The notes: generated by a model from the sequence alone, not told the origin. A stretch of 14,683 nt of DNA from Chlamydiota bacterium (GCA_011065235.1 JAAKFB010000016.1:1-14683); one strand, 5' to 3'; numbered from the stretch's first letter, positions 1 to 7,640 are shown. Numbers and translations are program-made.

Positions 1-638
1 GCCTCATTGCCAATTCCTAAATTAGGAGAGCGGAATTCTTTGATCAGTGTGTGAAGTTCATTTCCGTAGCGATCGAGCTGAACAGGCGGTGAAGATGCGA
101 CGCGGAAATTGTTCTTGAGTTCTCTGAGATTGATGATCTGACGATCTGTAATCGATTGAACGACAACGGCATTATCAGAGCCGGGCATGTCATAACTCGA
201 ATTGACCACGACATATCCTCGGCTAGGAATGCTAATTCCACTGAGGTTGAGGAACCAGTCTGCAGAGCGATCGACACCAGAACGCAGGCCTGCCACCTCT
301 TGTTCAAGGGAGGCTTGCTCTATTGTGAGTTGGTTATTGGTGTTGAGGAGCTCAAGGAAGCGGTAGCGGCTTTTGGCATCATCAGAGGTTTGGTCTTTGA
401 ACTTTCCACTGAATGTGACGAGGTTGTCGTTGAGGGCGATTTTTTTATTGTTGTCCTTTTGAATGAGATCCAAGTTGACGAGGTGTTCGACTTGATGGCT
501 AAACGAAACTTTCCCCGTTTTGTCTTTATGCATGCTCTGAATAGAGAAAAAGGTCAGCACTGCTGCCAAGATGAGAATGAGGAATCCCCCAGGGAATCCT
601 TTTTTTGGTCCTGGCTTGTTTTTATTATCGTCGCTCAT
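1..638 (-). CDS. ftsH: ATP-dependent zinc metalloprotease FtsH, N-terminal part (cut by left window edge)
   Basis: FtsH is a membrane-anchored AAA+ zinc protease that extracts and degrades membrane and short-lived proteins. Only its first ~212 codons are here. Reading the minus strand from the ATG at 636-638 gives a lysine-rich cytoplasmic start, one hydrophobic segment at about residues 18-34 (GGFLILILAAVLTFFSI), then a long hydrophilic region starting KVSFSHQVEHLV, which resembles the usual FtsH VSFSxF post-TM strand. The AAA and HExxH domains lie beyond the edge, so identity rests on topology, this motif and position. I recall the order lptF/lptG - tilS - ftsH in Chlamydia (CT838-CT841), and chlamydial FtsH is unusually long (~900 aa) because of an enlarged N-terminal region, consistent with more than 170 residues after the TM and still no AAA domain. 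The ribosome-binding site is weak (AAAAGAAA). Any single-pass protein downstream of tilS is the alternative. Confidence 0.75.
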   Translation of the reverse strand, partial: MSDDNKNKPGPKKGFPGGFLILILAAVLTFFSIQSMHKDKTGKVSFSHQVEHLVNLDLIQKDNNKKIALNDNLVTFSGKFKDQTSDDAKSRYRFLELLNTNNQLTIEQASLEQEVAGLRSGVDRSADWFLNLSGISIPSRGYVVVNSSYDMPGSDNAVVVQSITDRQIINLRELKNNFRVASSPPVQLDRYGNELHTLIKEFRSPNLGIGNE

Positions 639-695
639 AATTTCTTTTTATATCACAATCTCTAAGTTTTTAAAAGCATAAAATATATACCTTTA

Positions 696-725
696 ATTTT
701 AAAAAGGATGAGAAAATGAAAACAA
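696..725 (-). promoter_or_regulatory. candidate promoter for ftsH
   Basis: On the minus strand, TTGTTT (720-725) and TAAAAT (696-701) are separated by 18 bp, pointing to ftsH with a leader of about 50 nt. The region is very AT-rich, so chance matches are likely. It lies in the 119 bp between the tilS stop and the ftsH start. Confidence 0.35.
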
Positions 726-734
726 AATTTTCAT
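711..734 (-). terminator. weak A/T-rich hairpin after tilS
   Basis: Positions 716-734 form a 7-5-7 inverted repeat (ATGAAAA / TTTTCAT). On the minus strand it is followed by TTTCT. It could be a weak intrinsic terminator for tilS, but it is all A/T apart from one pair and overlaps the candidate ftsH -35, so support is thin. Confidence 0.25.
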
Positions 735-757
735 ATTCAAGTCGTTAGGCCCAAGTA

Positions 758-2029
758 TTAGTGTATCACATTGGCGTTTTTATGCACGAGAACTATTGAG
801 ATCTGAAGGCCAGTGGCATTTGGGCTTTCGGTGAAGAATTGGCCTACAGGCTTCCCTTTTTCCATCACAATGGGAAGGGAGTCGCGCAGGAAGGCGGGTA
901 TCTTCTGAGCATTCCACCGCTTGCGAAAGGATGAATCCGCAGGAGCCAGGTCGTAATTTCCTTTGGGAAGGGCAAGTGAAATTTTTCCTTTCCACCACTC
1001 CTCCCAATGGCTGGTTGAGGATTGAGCCTCAGAGACCTTCTCTGAAAAGGAAATTTTCCACTCCCAAAGCTCTGAATGGATGGTCCCTTCTTGCAAAGGG
1101 ACTTTTTGAGGAAATTGAGGAGGGTTCTCCTTTAAAATAAATAGTCGTCCCCGGTCGATGATCGCGACATTTTTTGAAAAGGCGATCCGGTGGTTGGCAG
1201 CTCCTTTTTCTAGAGCTTGGAAAATCCGCTCAAAAAGGGAGTGGCTCGGGATGACCTGCCGGAGCACAAAAGAGATTTCTACTGGATGCGCCTCTGAAAA
1301 ATCCCAGAAGGTGCCGAAAAGTCCTTCTATGGGCTTGAAATGTGCGGTCTTTTCTGTGAGATAATCCTCTAGCCGAGTGCTATATTTTCCAAGGCGGTTG
1401 AGTGAAGGTGCAATTTCTTTTCCAAACTCCTTTGAAAGCGTGGGGAGGAGGTTTTGCCGCATGCGGGCACGGAGATATTTGGAGTCGCGGTTGGTTTCAT
1501 CATCAATAGGTGTGAGTGTCCAGGTTTGCAAGTAAGCGCGGATGCATTCTTTGGAGACTTCGAGTAGCGGGCGCCAAATCGGCATTGCCCCTCTCGCCGC
1601 AAGGGGTTGGATCCCTTTGAGTGTCGTTAAGTGGGCTCCTTCAAATACCCGCTTGAGAATCGTTTCGGTCTGGTCCAGCTGGTGATGAGCAAGAACGAGC
1701 GCGTGAAATGAGTCTGTTTCAAAGAGGTTTTTAAAGAACTCGAAACGTTCTTCGCGCGCTGCAAGTTCATTTTTTTCGGGGTGGGTGCTGCGTTTGGTAT
1801 GAAAGGGGATATTTTGCTCATCGGCCCATTCTTGAAGTTTTTGGGCTTCTGCAGCGCTTTTTTCTCTCCATCCATGATCAAAATGTGCGAGATGAAAGGG
1901 AATTTTCAATTGTTTGAGGCAATGAGCCAAAGTAAGGGAATCCTCTCCTCCAGAAAACCCCAAAAGGAGGGGTTTTTCAATAGGTTTTTGCTCTTTTAAA
2001 AAAGTTAGAACGATTTTTTCCAATAGCAT
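758..2029 (-). CDS. tilS: tRNA(Ile)-lysidine synthetase TilS
   Basis: TilS uses ATP to attach lysine to C34 of the CAU-anticodon tRNA-Ile, making lysidine so that the tRNA reads AUA and is charged with isoleucine; it is essential and cytoplasmic. The protein is 423 aa, normal for the long form. The N-terminal PP-loop ATPase motif is SGGEDS at residues 26-31, followed by family segments HFDHGWR and AHHQLDQTET. The C-terminal part has the tRNA-binding domain signature RKRWNAQKIPAFLRDSLPIV. The ATG at 2027-2029 leaves the usual ~20 residues before the PP-loop. A GGAGG lies 15 nt before this ATG, too far for a normal Shine-Dalgarno and upstream of a TATAAT box, so translation may start on a nearly leaderless mRNA. 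It is divergent from lptF (43 bp gap) and followed by ftsH. Confidence 0.95.
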   Translation of the reverse strand: MLLEKIVLTFLKEQKPIEKPLLLGFSGGEDSLTLAHCLKQLKIPFHLAHFDHGWREKSAAEAQKLQEWADEQNIPFHTKRSTHPEKNELAAREERFEFFKNLFETDSFHALVLAHHQLDQTETILKRVFEGAHLTTLKGIQPLAARGAMPIWRPLLEVSKECIRAYLQTWTLTPIDDETNRDSKYLRARMRQNLLPTLSKEFGKEIAPSLNRLGKYSTRLEDYLTEKTAHFKPIEGLFGTFWDFSEAHPVEISFVLRQVIPSHSLFERIFQALEKGAANHRIAFSKNVAIIDRGRLFILKENPPQFPQKVPLQEGTIHSELWEWKISFSEKVSEAQSSTSHWEEWWKGKISLALPKGNYDLAPADSSFRKRWNAQKIPAFLRDSLPIVMEKGKPVGQFFTESPNATGLQISIVLVHKNANVIH

Positions 2030-2032
2030 AGG

Positions 2033-2061
2033 TTGTTATTATAACCTCCAATGGCTAAAAT
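2033..2061 (+). promoter_or_regulatory. candidate sigma70-type promoter for the lptF operon
   Basis: TTGTTA (2033-2038), a 17 bp spacer, then TAAAAT (2056-2061). The predicted start at about 2068 leaves a leader of only about 5 nt before the lptF ATG at 2073. It overlaps the oppositely oriented tilS promoter almost completely. Confidence 0.5.
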
Positions 2062-2066
2062 CTAAA
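2038..2066 (-). promoter_or_regulatory. candidate sigma70-type promoter for tilS
   Basis: On the minus strand, TTTAGA (2061-2066), a 17 bp spacer, then a perfect TATAAT (2038-2043). The predicted start falls at about 2031, only 2-3 nt before the tilS ATG, implying an essentially leaderless transcript. The two divergent promoters share the same 34 bp. Confidence 0.5.
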
Positions 2067-2072
2067 GCCCTT

Positions 2073-3173
2073 ATGATACCTCTATTGTGGCGCTACCTGT
2101 TGCGCAACTATCTTCAAGTCTTTTTATTATGCGTGACCGGGTTTATCTCGGTTTTGCTCGTGACCCGGTTTCAAAACATCGCAAGATTTGCCGCGACGGG
2201 AGCGCCGAAGCTATATATCCTCAAATTTATCCTCTTTCAAATCCCCTTTATTCTCCCTCTTGCCATCCCGATTTCTTGTCTCATCGCAGCTCTTCTCATC
2301 TTTCAAAAAATGAGCCGCTCCCATGAGCTCACTGCGCTGCGCGTCGCTGGAATAGGCCTCGCCCCGATTGCATTTCCTCTCATCGTTTGTGGAGCGATCA
2401 TTTCCATGCTCAACTTTACGCTCGTTTCCGAGGTGGCGCCTAAATGTCGCTCCCTGTCTAAGACGTTGGCCTATCAGATGACTGTGGTTAATCCCCTCTG
2501 CCTTCTCCAGAAAGAGGCGCTGATCAAACTGAAAAACACTTATGTCGATATGAAGGTTCTCAAGTCGGGAAAGTACGCACAGGATGTCTGTTTTATTATG
2601 CGCAATCTCACCAATCAGCGCCTCAGCCTCATGATGGCGAAAAAAATTTCCCTCGAAGATCAAATATTGGTGGGAAATGACGTCACTTTCATCTCGAGTA
2701 TCGACACAAAAAATGCCGAATGTTGCGACCACTTGATCATCGAAAATCAAACTGAGATGCAGACACAAGCTGACCAGCTCACACGCTATTTGCGCAGTAG
2801 CGATTGGAGTTTTAACTACGACTCGCTCAATTTGCGCATGCTGCAGGCGAAATATGCTATAGAAAAGGGAGAAGATGCCAAGTTCAATTCCCGCGCCATT
2901 CAAGAGATTGCAAGGCGCCTGTCTTTAGGGATCGCTGCAATGACATTCACTTTAGTGGGTGTAGCCTTTGGGATGGAAATCACCAAGGACCGAAGCCGCA
3001 AAAAGATCTTTTGGGCCATCGGATTGATGGTTTTTTATTTGGTCTGTTTTGTCGCAGCAAAATCAATGAAGCACAACTGGATGCCCAGTGTCCTTTTATT
3101 TCTCGGTCCTCACTTGATCATTCTCTTTTTCTGTTTCCGCTCCTTTAAGCAAACCGCCAGGGGAATTGCATGA
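2073..3173 (+). CDS. lptF: LPS export ABC transporter permease LptF
   Basis: Inner-membrane permease of the LptB2FG complex, which extracts LPS from the inner membrane and feeds it to the LptC-A-D bridge. The 366 aa protein has the YjgP/YjgQ layout: N-terminal membrane segments at about residues 12-32, 48-78 and 97-118, a large periplasmic beta-rich middle region, and three hydrophobic helices at about 285-365. The family motif after the second TM block is SRSHELTALRVAGI (81-94), the loop that contacts the LptB ATPase. Its stop overlaps the lptG start (ATGA), indicating translational coupling. The LptF rather than LptG label follows gene order only, as both belong to one family. There is no clear Shine-Dalgarno before the ATG; an upstream in-frame ATG at 2052 is closed after four codons. 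Confidence 0.88.
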   Translation: MIPLLWRYLLRNYLQVFLLCVTGFISVLLVTRFQNIARFAATGAPKLYILKFILFQIPFILPLAIPISCLIAALLIFQKMSRSHELTALRVAGIGLAPIAFPLIVCGAIISMLNFTLVSEVAPKCRSLSKTLAYQMTVVNPLCLLQKEALIKLKNTYVDMKVLKSGKYAQDVCFIMRNLTNQRLSLMMAKKISLEDQILVGNDVTFISSIDTKNAECCDHLIIENQTEMQTQADQLTRYLRSSDWSFNYDSLNLRMLQAKYAIEKGEDAKFNSRAIQEIARRLSLGIAAMTFTLVGVAFGMEITKDRSRKKIFWAIGLMVFYLVCFVAAKSMKHNWMPSVLLFLGPHLIILFFCFRSFKQTARGIA

Positions 3174-4240
3174 TCAAGATCTGGGAACGCTATATCTTTC
3201 GCGAGTTCATCAAGCTTTTCGCGCTGTTTTTATTTGGCTTTTATTTTCTTTATATTGTCATCGATTATTCGACGCATATGCAGGATTTTTTCCAAGGAAA
3301 AAGCCTTCCTTTTTGGAAAATCATCCAGTATTACACTCTACAATTTGTCAAGCGGGCCGACATTTTACTTCCACTGGCTATTTTGATCGCAGCGATAAAA
3401 ACCCTCTGCCAATTGAATCACAACCGAGAACTCATCGCTTTCCAATCTGCGGGAATCCGCCTCAAAAAGCTATTGAGGCCCCTTTTTTTTGTCGGAACCC
3501 TCTGCACTCTCTTTGTATTAGCGGTCAATGAGTTTGCTATCCCCTACTCGCTCAATTTCATCGACAAATTTTACGATTCCCATTTGCGCCACTCCTTCCG
3601 GGGTAACCGCTCCGAGCCGCTTCACGTGATGCATCTCGAAGATCATTCAAAACTAGCCTATCAATATTATGACAATGCAAAAGAGGCCTTTTTTGATGTG
3701 ATTTGGATCCGCAATGCCGATGATCTGTGGCACATGAAATACCTCAAAGCCGATCCGATCCATCCCCAGGGACAGTGGGTGGATCACCTGGTCCGCAAAG
3801 AGGGAGGGTATTTTGAAAAGGAGCAGTCGTTCTCCAGCTTTTCATTCCGCGACCTTCAATGGAATGAGGATATACCCCGAAAAGGGTACATCCCCTACGA
3901 AAACCGATCGATCACAGAGCTCTGGAAGCTTCTGAAACAAGATCCCCTCATGCCGAATCATGAAAAAAAGGAAGTGTTGACCCAAGTTTTATTCAAATGC
4001 TCCATGCCCTTTCTCGCGTTTTTAGTCATTATAGGGATTGCCCCTTATTGTGCATCCAATAGACAAAATCTCCCCCAATTTTTCATCTACACCGCGGGAA
4101 TTTTTGGGTTTGTCTCTTTTGTCGCTTTCATGGATGCTGCTGTGATTTTGGGTGAAAACGGAGTTCTTTCTCCTTATGTCGCAATTCTATTGCCTTTTGT
4201 TTTGCTCCTCGGTGTTTTTGGCTGGAGATTTGCCAAATGA
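3170..4240 (+). CDS. lptG: LPS export ABC transporter permease LptG
   Basis: Second permease subunit of the LptB2FG lipopolysaccharide extractor. The 356 aa protein starts MIKIWERYIFREF, typical of the family (WkRYlxREf), with TM segments at about residues 14-33 and 62-80, the LptB-contact loop NRELIAFQSAGI (85-96), a periplasmic jellyroll-like domain of about 160 residues and three C-terminal TM helices. It pairs with lptF immediately upstream (4-base ATGA overlap) and overlaps the LpxT-like gene downstream in the same way. lptA, lptC and lptB are not in this window, so the complex must draw on other loci. Divergent tilS is the usual chlamydial neighbour. Confidence 0.88.
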   Translation: MIKIWERYIFREFIKLFALFLFGFYFLYIVIDYSTHMQDFFQGKSLPFWKIIQYYTLQFVKRADILLPLAILIAAIKTLCQLNHNRELIAFQSAGIRLKKLLRPLFFVGTLCTLFVLAVNEFAIPYSLNFIDKFYDSHLRHSFRGNRSEPLHVMHLEDHSKLAYQYYDNAKEAFFDVIWIRNADDLWHMKYLKADPIHPQGQWVDHLVRKEGGYFEKEQSFSSFSFRDLQWNEDIPRKGYIPYENRSITELWKLLKQDPLMPNHEKKEVLTQVLFKCSMPFLAFLVIIGIAPYCASNRQNLPQFFIYTAGIFGFVSFVAFMDAAVILGENGVLSPYVAILLPFVLLLGVFGWRFAK

Positions 4241-4953
4241 GGCGTTTTCTCTTTTTAAACTGCGCAGGGGCACTGCTTTTTGCCAGTTTTTTTATCCCCT
4301 ATACTTCTGAAATTTGGCGCTCTATCGATTTAACCTTTTTTCAGTGGACTAATGCCCCCTTGAAACACAACCATTTCTTACGGGTTTTCTGGGCTCTTGC
4401 GAACCACAGCATCGCTGACTGGATCGAAGATGTGTGCATTTTGGGATTTTATCTCGCTGCGATTGTGAAAACACCGAAGGGACTCCGAATGCGCAGAGCA
4501 GCGCAGCTTGTATTTTGCGCCCTACTTGCCGCTGCGACCATTTTGCTCATCAATCGATTCATTTGCCGGGACTGTCTCCATTTGAGACGGCATAGCCCCA
4601 CACTCCAGCTCGACAATGCGGTCTACCTCTCTGACTATCTCACATGGATTAGTGTCAAAGTCGATTCCAATAAAAGCTTCCCTGGCGATCATGCAACGAC
4701 AGCCCTAATGTTTGCATGCAGCTATGCCTATTTCGTTCGCGGCAGGCTCGCCCTTCTAGCGCTGCTCTATGGGGCATTCCTTTGCCTACCACGCCTCATT
4801 GTCGGTGCTCATTGGCTCTCCGATCTCGTCGTCGGCAGTGGATGCATCGTCCTTTTTTCTCTCACTTGGGCGTTTTTGACACCCTTTGCAGATCGATGTA
4901 TCGCACGAATCGAAAAAGGATTTCGACATTTTCTCCCCCAGTTTCTAAAATGA
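4237..4953 (+). CDS. LpxT-like PAP2-family lipid A phosphotransferase
   Basis: A 238 aa polytopic PAP2-superfamily protein. The active-site motifs are visible: RRHSPT (117-122, motif C1), SFPGDH (147-152, motif C2 with GDH in place of the common SGH) and PRLIVGAHWLSD (185-196, motif C3 with Arg186, His192 and Asp196). From memory, E. coli LpxT has the same variants (RASPTL, SFPGDH, FPRVMIGAHWFTDIIVGS), a similar start (IP, then a W-x-x-ID segment) and a similar end (LTPxxDR). LpxT moves a phosphate from undecaprenyl pyrophosphate to the lipid A 1-phosphate on the periplasmic face, making the 1-diphosphate and helping recycle the carrier. Its ATGA coupling to lptG places it in an LPS export operon, which fits. 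A plain undecaprenyl-pyrophosphate phosphatase or lipid phosphatase is the alternative. Activity is inferred. Confidence 0.8.
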   Translation: MRRFLFLNCAGALLFASFFIPYTSEIWRSIDLTFFQWTNAPLKHNHFLRVFWALANHSIADWIEDVCILGFYLAAIVKTPKGLRMRRAAQLVFCALLAAATILLINRFICRDCLHLRRHSPTLQLDNAVYLSDYLTWISVKVDSNKSFPGDHATTALMFACSYAYFVRGRLALLALLYGAFLCLPRLIVGAHWLSDLVVGSGCIVLFSLTWAFLTPFADRCIARIEKGFRHFLPQFLK

Positions 4954-4960
4954 ACCTAAT

Positions 4961-6478
4961 ATGACAAATAATTCTTATCAAAAGCTTGTCCAACTCTCCA
5001 CAAAAGCAGCACATTACAATGCCATTTCCATGATCCTTGGGTGGGATCAAGAGACATATATGCCCAAAGGGGCAATCGAGATGCGCAGCAAACAAAATGA
5101 GTTGATTGCCGGTTTGGTTCACCAAGAAAAAACAAGCGAAACCTACAGGGAGACACTCGGATCCCTGATTGATCTGGAAACGGGCACTGTACTCACTCCT
5201 CACTTAAGCGATCCGCAAAAAGCAGCTCTTCGCGAATGGAGACGCGATTATCTACAAACGGTCAAACTCCCCACTTCTTTTGTCGAAGAATTTGCAAAAA
5301 CCACTTCTGCCTCCATGCACGCTTGGCAAGAGGCTAAAGAAAACAATGACTTCAAATCCTTTCAACCCCATTTAGAAAAAGTAGTGACTCTCTGCCGCAA
5401 AAAAGCAGAGCTTCTCGGCTATGAAGAGCACCCTTATGACGCCCTCATCGATTCCTTTGAACCTGATATGACGACGAAAGTGCTCACAACCCTATTTGAG
5501 CGACTCAAAATTCCCCTCACCGCTCTTTTGAAAAAGATCCAAACAAAGCCCCATCCAAATGCTGCATTTTTCGAGCTCTCTTATCCTCACCACAAGCAAT
5601 TAAGCTTTGGAAAGCAGCTCCTCGCTGACATGGGCTTTGATAAAAGCTTCAGCAGACTGGATGAAACAGCCCATCCCATGTGCATGCCCATTCATCCAAA
5701 TGACATGCGGATGACCACGTGCATTTCCCCTACAAACCTCATGTTTAGCATTCTCTCGTGTGTTCATGAAGGGGGCCATGGCCTCTATCACGTCAATTTA
5801 TCAAAAGAGCATTTCGGCACCCCTCTTGGAGAGTCCGCTTCTCTGGCAATTGATGAAAGCCAGTCCCGCACTTGGGAAACCCTCATTGGCCACTCACTGC
5901 CTTTTTGGCAATTCTACTTTCCCAAGCTCCGAGAAATGTTTCCCGAGAATTTAGGAGATGTCCTTTTAGAAGACTTTTACAAAGCCGTGAATCTCGTTAA
6001 GCCCTCGATGATCCGCACTGACAGCGACGAAGTGACCTATAACTTACACATCATGGTCCGCTTTGAGCTCGAAAAAGCGCTTCTCACAGAAGAGCTCGAG
6101 GTGAAAGATCTACCCGATGCATGGAATGGAAAGATGCGAGAGTATTTGGGCATCTGCCCACAAGCAGACTCCGAAGGATGTCTTCAGGACATCCATTGGT
6201 CAATGGGTGCTATTGGGTATTTTCCTACGTATTCCTTGGGAAATTTATACGCCGCTCAATTTTTTGAGACTTTTGCCAAAGCCCATCCTCACTGGAAAGA
6301 AGAGGTTGCAAAAGGGAAATTCAGCTCTCTTAGCAATTGGCAAAAACAAGAGATCCATCAGTTTGGCAGGCAATACCTGCCCGAAGATCTCTGTGAAAAG
6401 GTGACGGGAGGGCCACTTAGCGAAAAGCCCTTCATCGCTTATCTCGAAAACAAATACACACCCTTGTATCACCTATGA
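4961..6478 (+). CDS. M32-family metallocarboxypeptidase
   Basis: Cytoplasmic zinc (or cobalt) carboxypeptidase of MEROPS family M32 (Taq/Pfu carboxypeptidase), which removes C-terminal residues from peptides. The 505 aa length is typical. Family motifs can be located: DMRMT (248-252, DxRxT), HEGGH (269-273, HExxH zinc site), DESQ (298-301, usually HES/GQ, with Glu299 the likely third zinc ligand), IRTDSD (351-356, usually IRxxAD) and GCLQDIHW (406-413, GxxQDxHW). The start MTNNSYQKLVQLSTKAAHYNAIS matches the usual N-terminal helix. It follows the LpxT-like gene by 7 bp and its stop overlaps the next start (ATGA), so it is in the envelope operon, although a peptide-salvage role has no obvious link with LPS. 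The unusual points are His-to-Asp in the third motif and Ala-to-Ser in the fourth. Confidence 0.93.
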   Translation: MTNNSYQKLVQLSTKAAHYNAISMILGWDQETYMPKGAIEMRSKQNELIAGLVHQEKTSETYRETLGSLIDLETGTVLTPHLSDPQKAALREWRRDYLQTVKLPTSFVEEFAKTTSASMHAWQEAKENNDFKSFQPHLEKVVTLCRKKAELLGYEEHPYDALIDSFEPDMTTKVLTTLFERLKIPLTALLKKIQTKPHPNAAFFELSYPHHKQLSFGKQLLADMGFDKSFSRLDETAHPMCMPIHPNDMRMTTCISPTNLMFSILSCVHEGGHGLYHVNLSKEHFGTPLGESASLAIDESQSRTWETLIGHSLPFWQFYFPKLREMFPENLGDVLLEDFYKAVNLVKPSMIRTDSDEVTYNLHIMVRFELEKALLTEELEVKDLPDAWNGKMREYLGICPQADSEGCLQDIHWSMGAIGYFPTYSLGNLYAAQFFETFAKAHPHWKEEVAKGKFSSLSNWQKQEIHQFGRQYLPEDLCEKVTGGPLSEKPFIAYLENKYTPLYHL

Positions 6479-7221
6479 AATGGTTTTTTGCAATTTGCAC
6501 CATCGGTCTTCTCTTCTTTCACTCGAAAGGACATTTTGACCCCGAGAACCTGTACACAGAAATTCCCAAAGGCTCGGAAGAAACCGCAGAAATTGCTCCC
6601 CTTCTCAACCAGCCCTACACCTATTTGGGTGAAGGATCCCAATTTTACGCCTTTGCCTCCGAAGATGACTGCTATGTCATCAAATTATTCAAAGCGCACC
6701 ACCACAAATCATTCAAACTCTCCCGTTTTTTGCGCCATATCAAAAAAACAAAAGGCGATCAGCTCGTCAGCAAAAACAAATGGAAGCGGAAGTTTCGAGA
6801 CACATGCAGGCGTTACAAAATGGCCTTTGTCGATCTGAAAGAAGAAACGGGGCTCCTCTACATCCACTTCCAAAAGTCTTCCCCTCCCCTCCTCGTCACC
6901 TTCGTCGATAAATACGCCAAAGAAATCGATATCTCCAAACACCCCTTTGTTCTCCAGAAAAAAGCCCTTCTCGCGCCCGAGTATTTTAAGCTTCATCCCG
7001 AGCGGGAAAAGTCTGCAAAGCAAGCACTAAAAGAGCTCTTTGTCACGCGAATCGAGAAAGGATATAGCGATCCTAGGCAAACCCTGAGTACCAACTATGG
7101 GTTTATTGAGGACACTCCGATACAAATCGATGTGGGAAAAATCGAACCTTTTAAAGGGGATATCGAAGAAGAAATCAGAAAAATCCACGCCCGGATCGAC
7201 GCATGGACATCAACCCTCTAA
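6475..7221 (+). CDS. exported protein with kinase-fold features
   Basis: I do not recognise a characterised homologue. The 248 aa protein begins with a short hydrophobic signal-like segment (MKWFFAICTIGLLFF) and a probable cleavage region near residue 20. The rest looks like a diverged protein-kinase fold: a strand-Gly-loop-strand YLGEGSQFYAF (50-60), a strand with an invariant-type lysine YVIKLFK (67-73), a basic helical region (80-115), and near the C-terminus GYSDPRQTLSTNYGF (196-210) followed by IQIDVGKI (216-223). These could be the catalytic-loop D199/N207 pair and a DFG-like D219-V-G. It is translationally coupled to the M32 peptidase (ATGA at 6475-6478). It ends 4 bp from a convergent gene, so it is probably the last gene of the lptF operon. 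Function is unknown, and a pseudokinase or chance resemblance remains possible. Confidence 0.6.
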   Translation: MKWFFAICTIGLLFFHSKGHFDPENLYTEIPKGSEETAEIAPLLNQPYTYLGEGSQFYAFASEDDCYVIKLFKAHHHKSFKLSRFLRHIKKTKGDQLVSKNKWKRKFRDTCRRYKMAFVDLKEETGLLYIHFQKSSPPLLVTFVDKYAKEIDISKHPFVLQKKALLAPEYFKLHPEREKSAKQALKELFVTRIEKGYSDPRQTLSTNYGFIEDTPIQIDVGKIEPFKGDIEEEIRKIHARIDAWTSTL

Positions 7222-7225
7222 GGCA

Positions 7226-7612
7226 TTAATCAGATTTTTTCTTTTCGTTAGAAGAGCAATTTCGATTAGGACATCTAAGGGCATTGCTTATTCTTTCACA
7301 CCCACAAAATGGACAGGGTTTGGTAACTTTAATAACGCGTGACTTTTCTACAAAACATCCCTCATTATCTGCTAGGAGATAGGGAAGAGCTACGAATTCG
7401 TTTTGTTCTAGCTCAAGAAATAATCCTTCGTTCGTAGGAAAAATCTTATCTGGGTTGATATATACTTTGCTCTCTGTGATTCTCGTGATACAGGAACTTT
7501 CGCTTGAAATTAGATAAGTAGTGATTTCATTTGGTTGTTCACTCCTCAGGGTGCTAGTACAAAAAATCAAAAATATGGTAAACATTAGGGAGACTGAATA
7601 ACTACGAGACAT
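7226..7612 (-). CDS. small exported protein with C-terminal zinc ribbon
   Basis: A 128 aa protein of unknown function. I chose the ATG at 7610-7612 because it is preceded by AAGGAAGG with good spacing and gives a clean signal peptide (MSRSYSVSLMFTIFLIFCTS, cleavage near residue 24). Starting 24 codons upstream would add a tail with no signal character. The mature part ends in a cysteine cluster: CPFCGC at 100-105 and CPNRNC at 114-119, a CxxC/CxxxxC zinc-ribbon-like arrangement, then a lysine-rich tail. A zinc ribbon in an exported protein is odd. The cysteines might instead form disulfides, which suits a chlamydial envelope rich in cross-linked cysteine proteins. Base use is AT-richer than in the flanking genes. 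It is divergent from the lipoprotein gene (28 bp) and convergent with the kinase-like gene (4 bp). Confidence 0.7.
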   Translation of the reverse strand: MSRSYSVSLMFTIFLIFCTSTLRSEQPNEITTYLISSESSCITRITESKVYINPDKIFPTNEGLFLELEQNEFVALPYLLADNEGCFVEKSRVIKVTKPCPFCGCERISNALRCPNRNCSSNEKKKSD

Positions 7613-7640
7613 AAGACCTTCCTTTAAAGAAATTGCTGAT

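Noticed and set aside
156..665. Plus-strand open frame of 169 codons opposite ftsH
   Set aside because: It lies on the strand opposite a coherent FtsH N-terminus with a TM segment and has no recognisable domain or ribosome-binding site; it is a mirror frame.
2211..2903. Minus-strand open frame of 230 codons inside lptF
   Set aside because: Composition is that of an antisense frame. lptF on the plus strand has clear family motifs and membrane topology.
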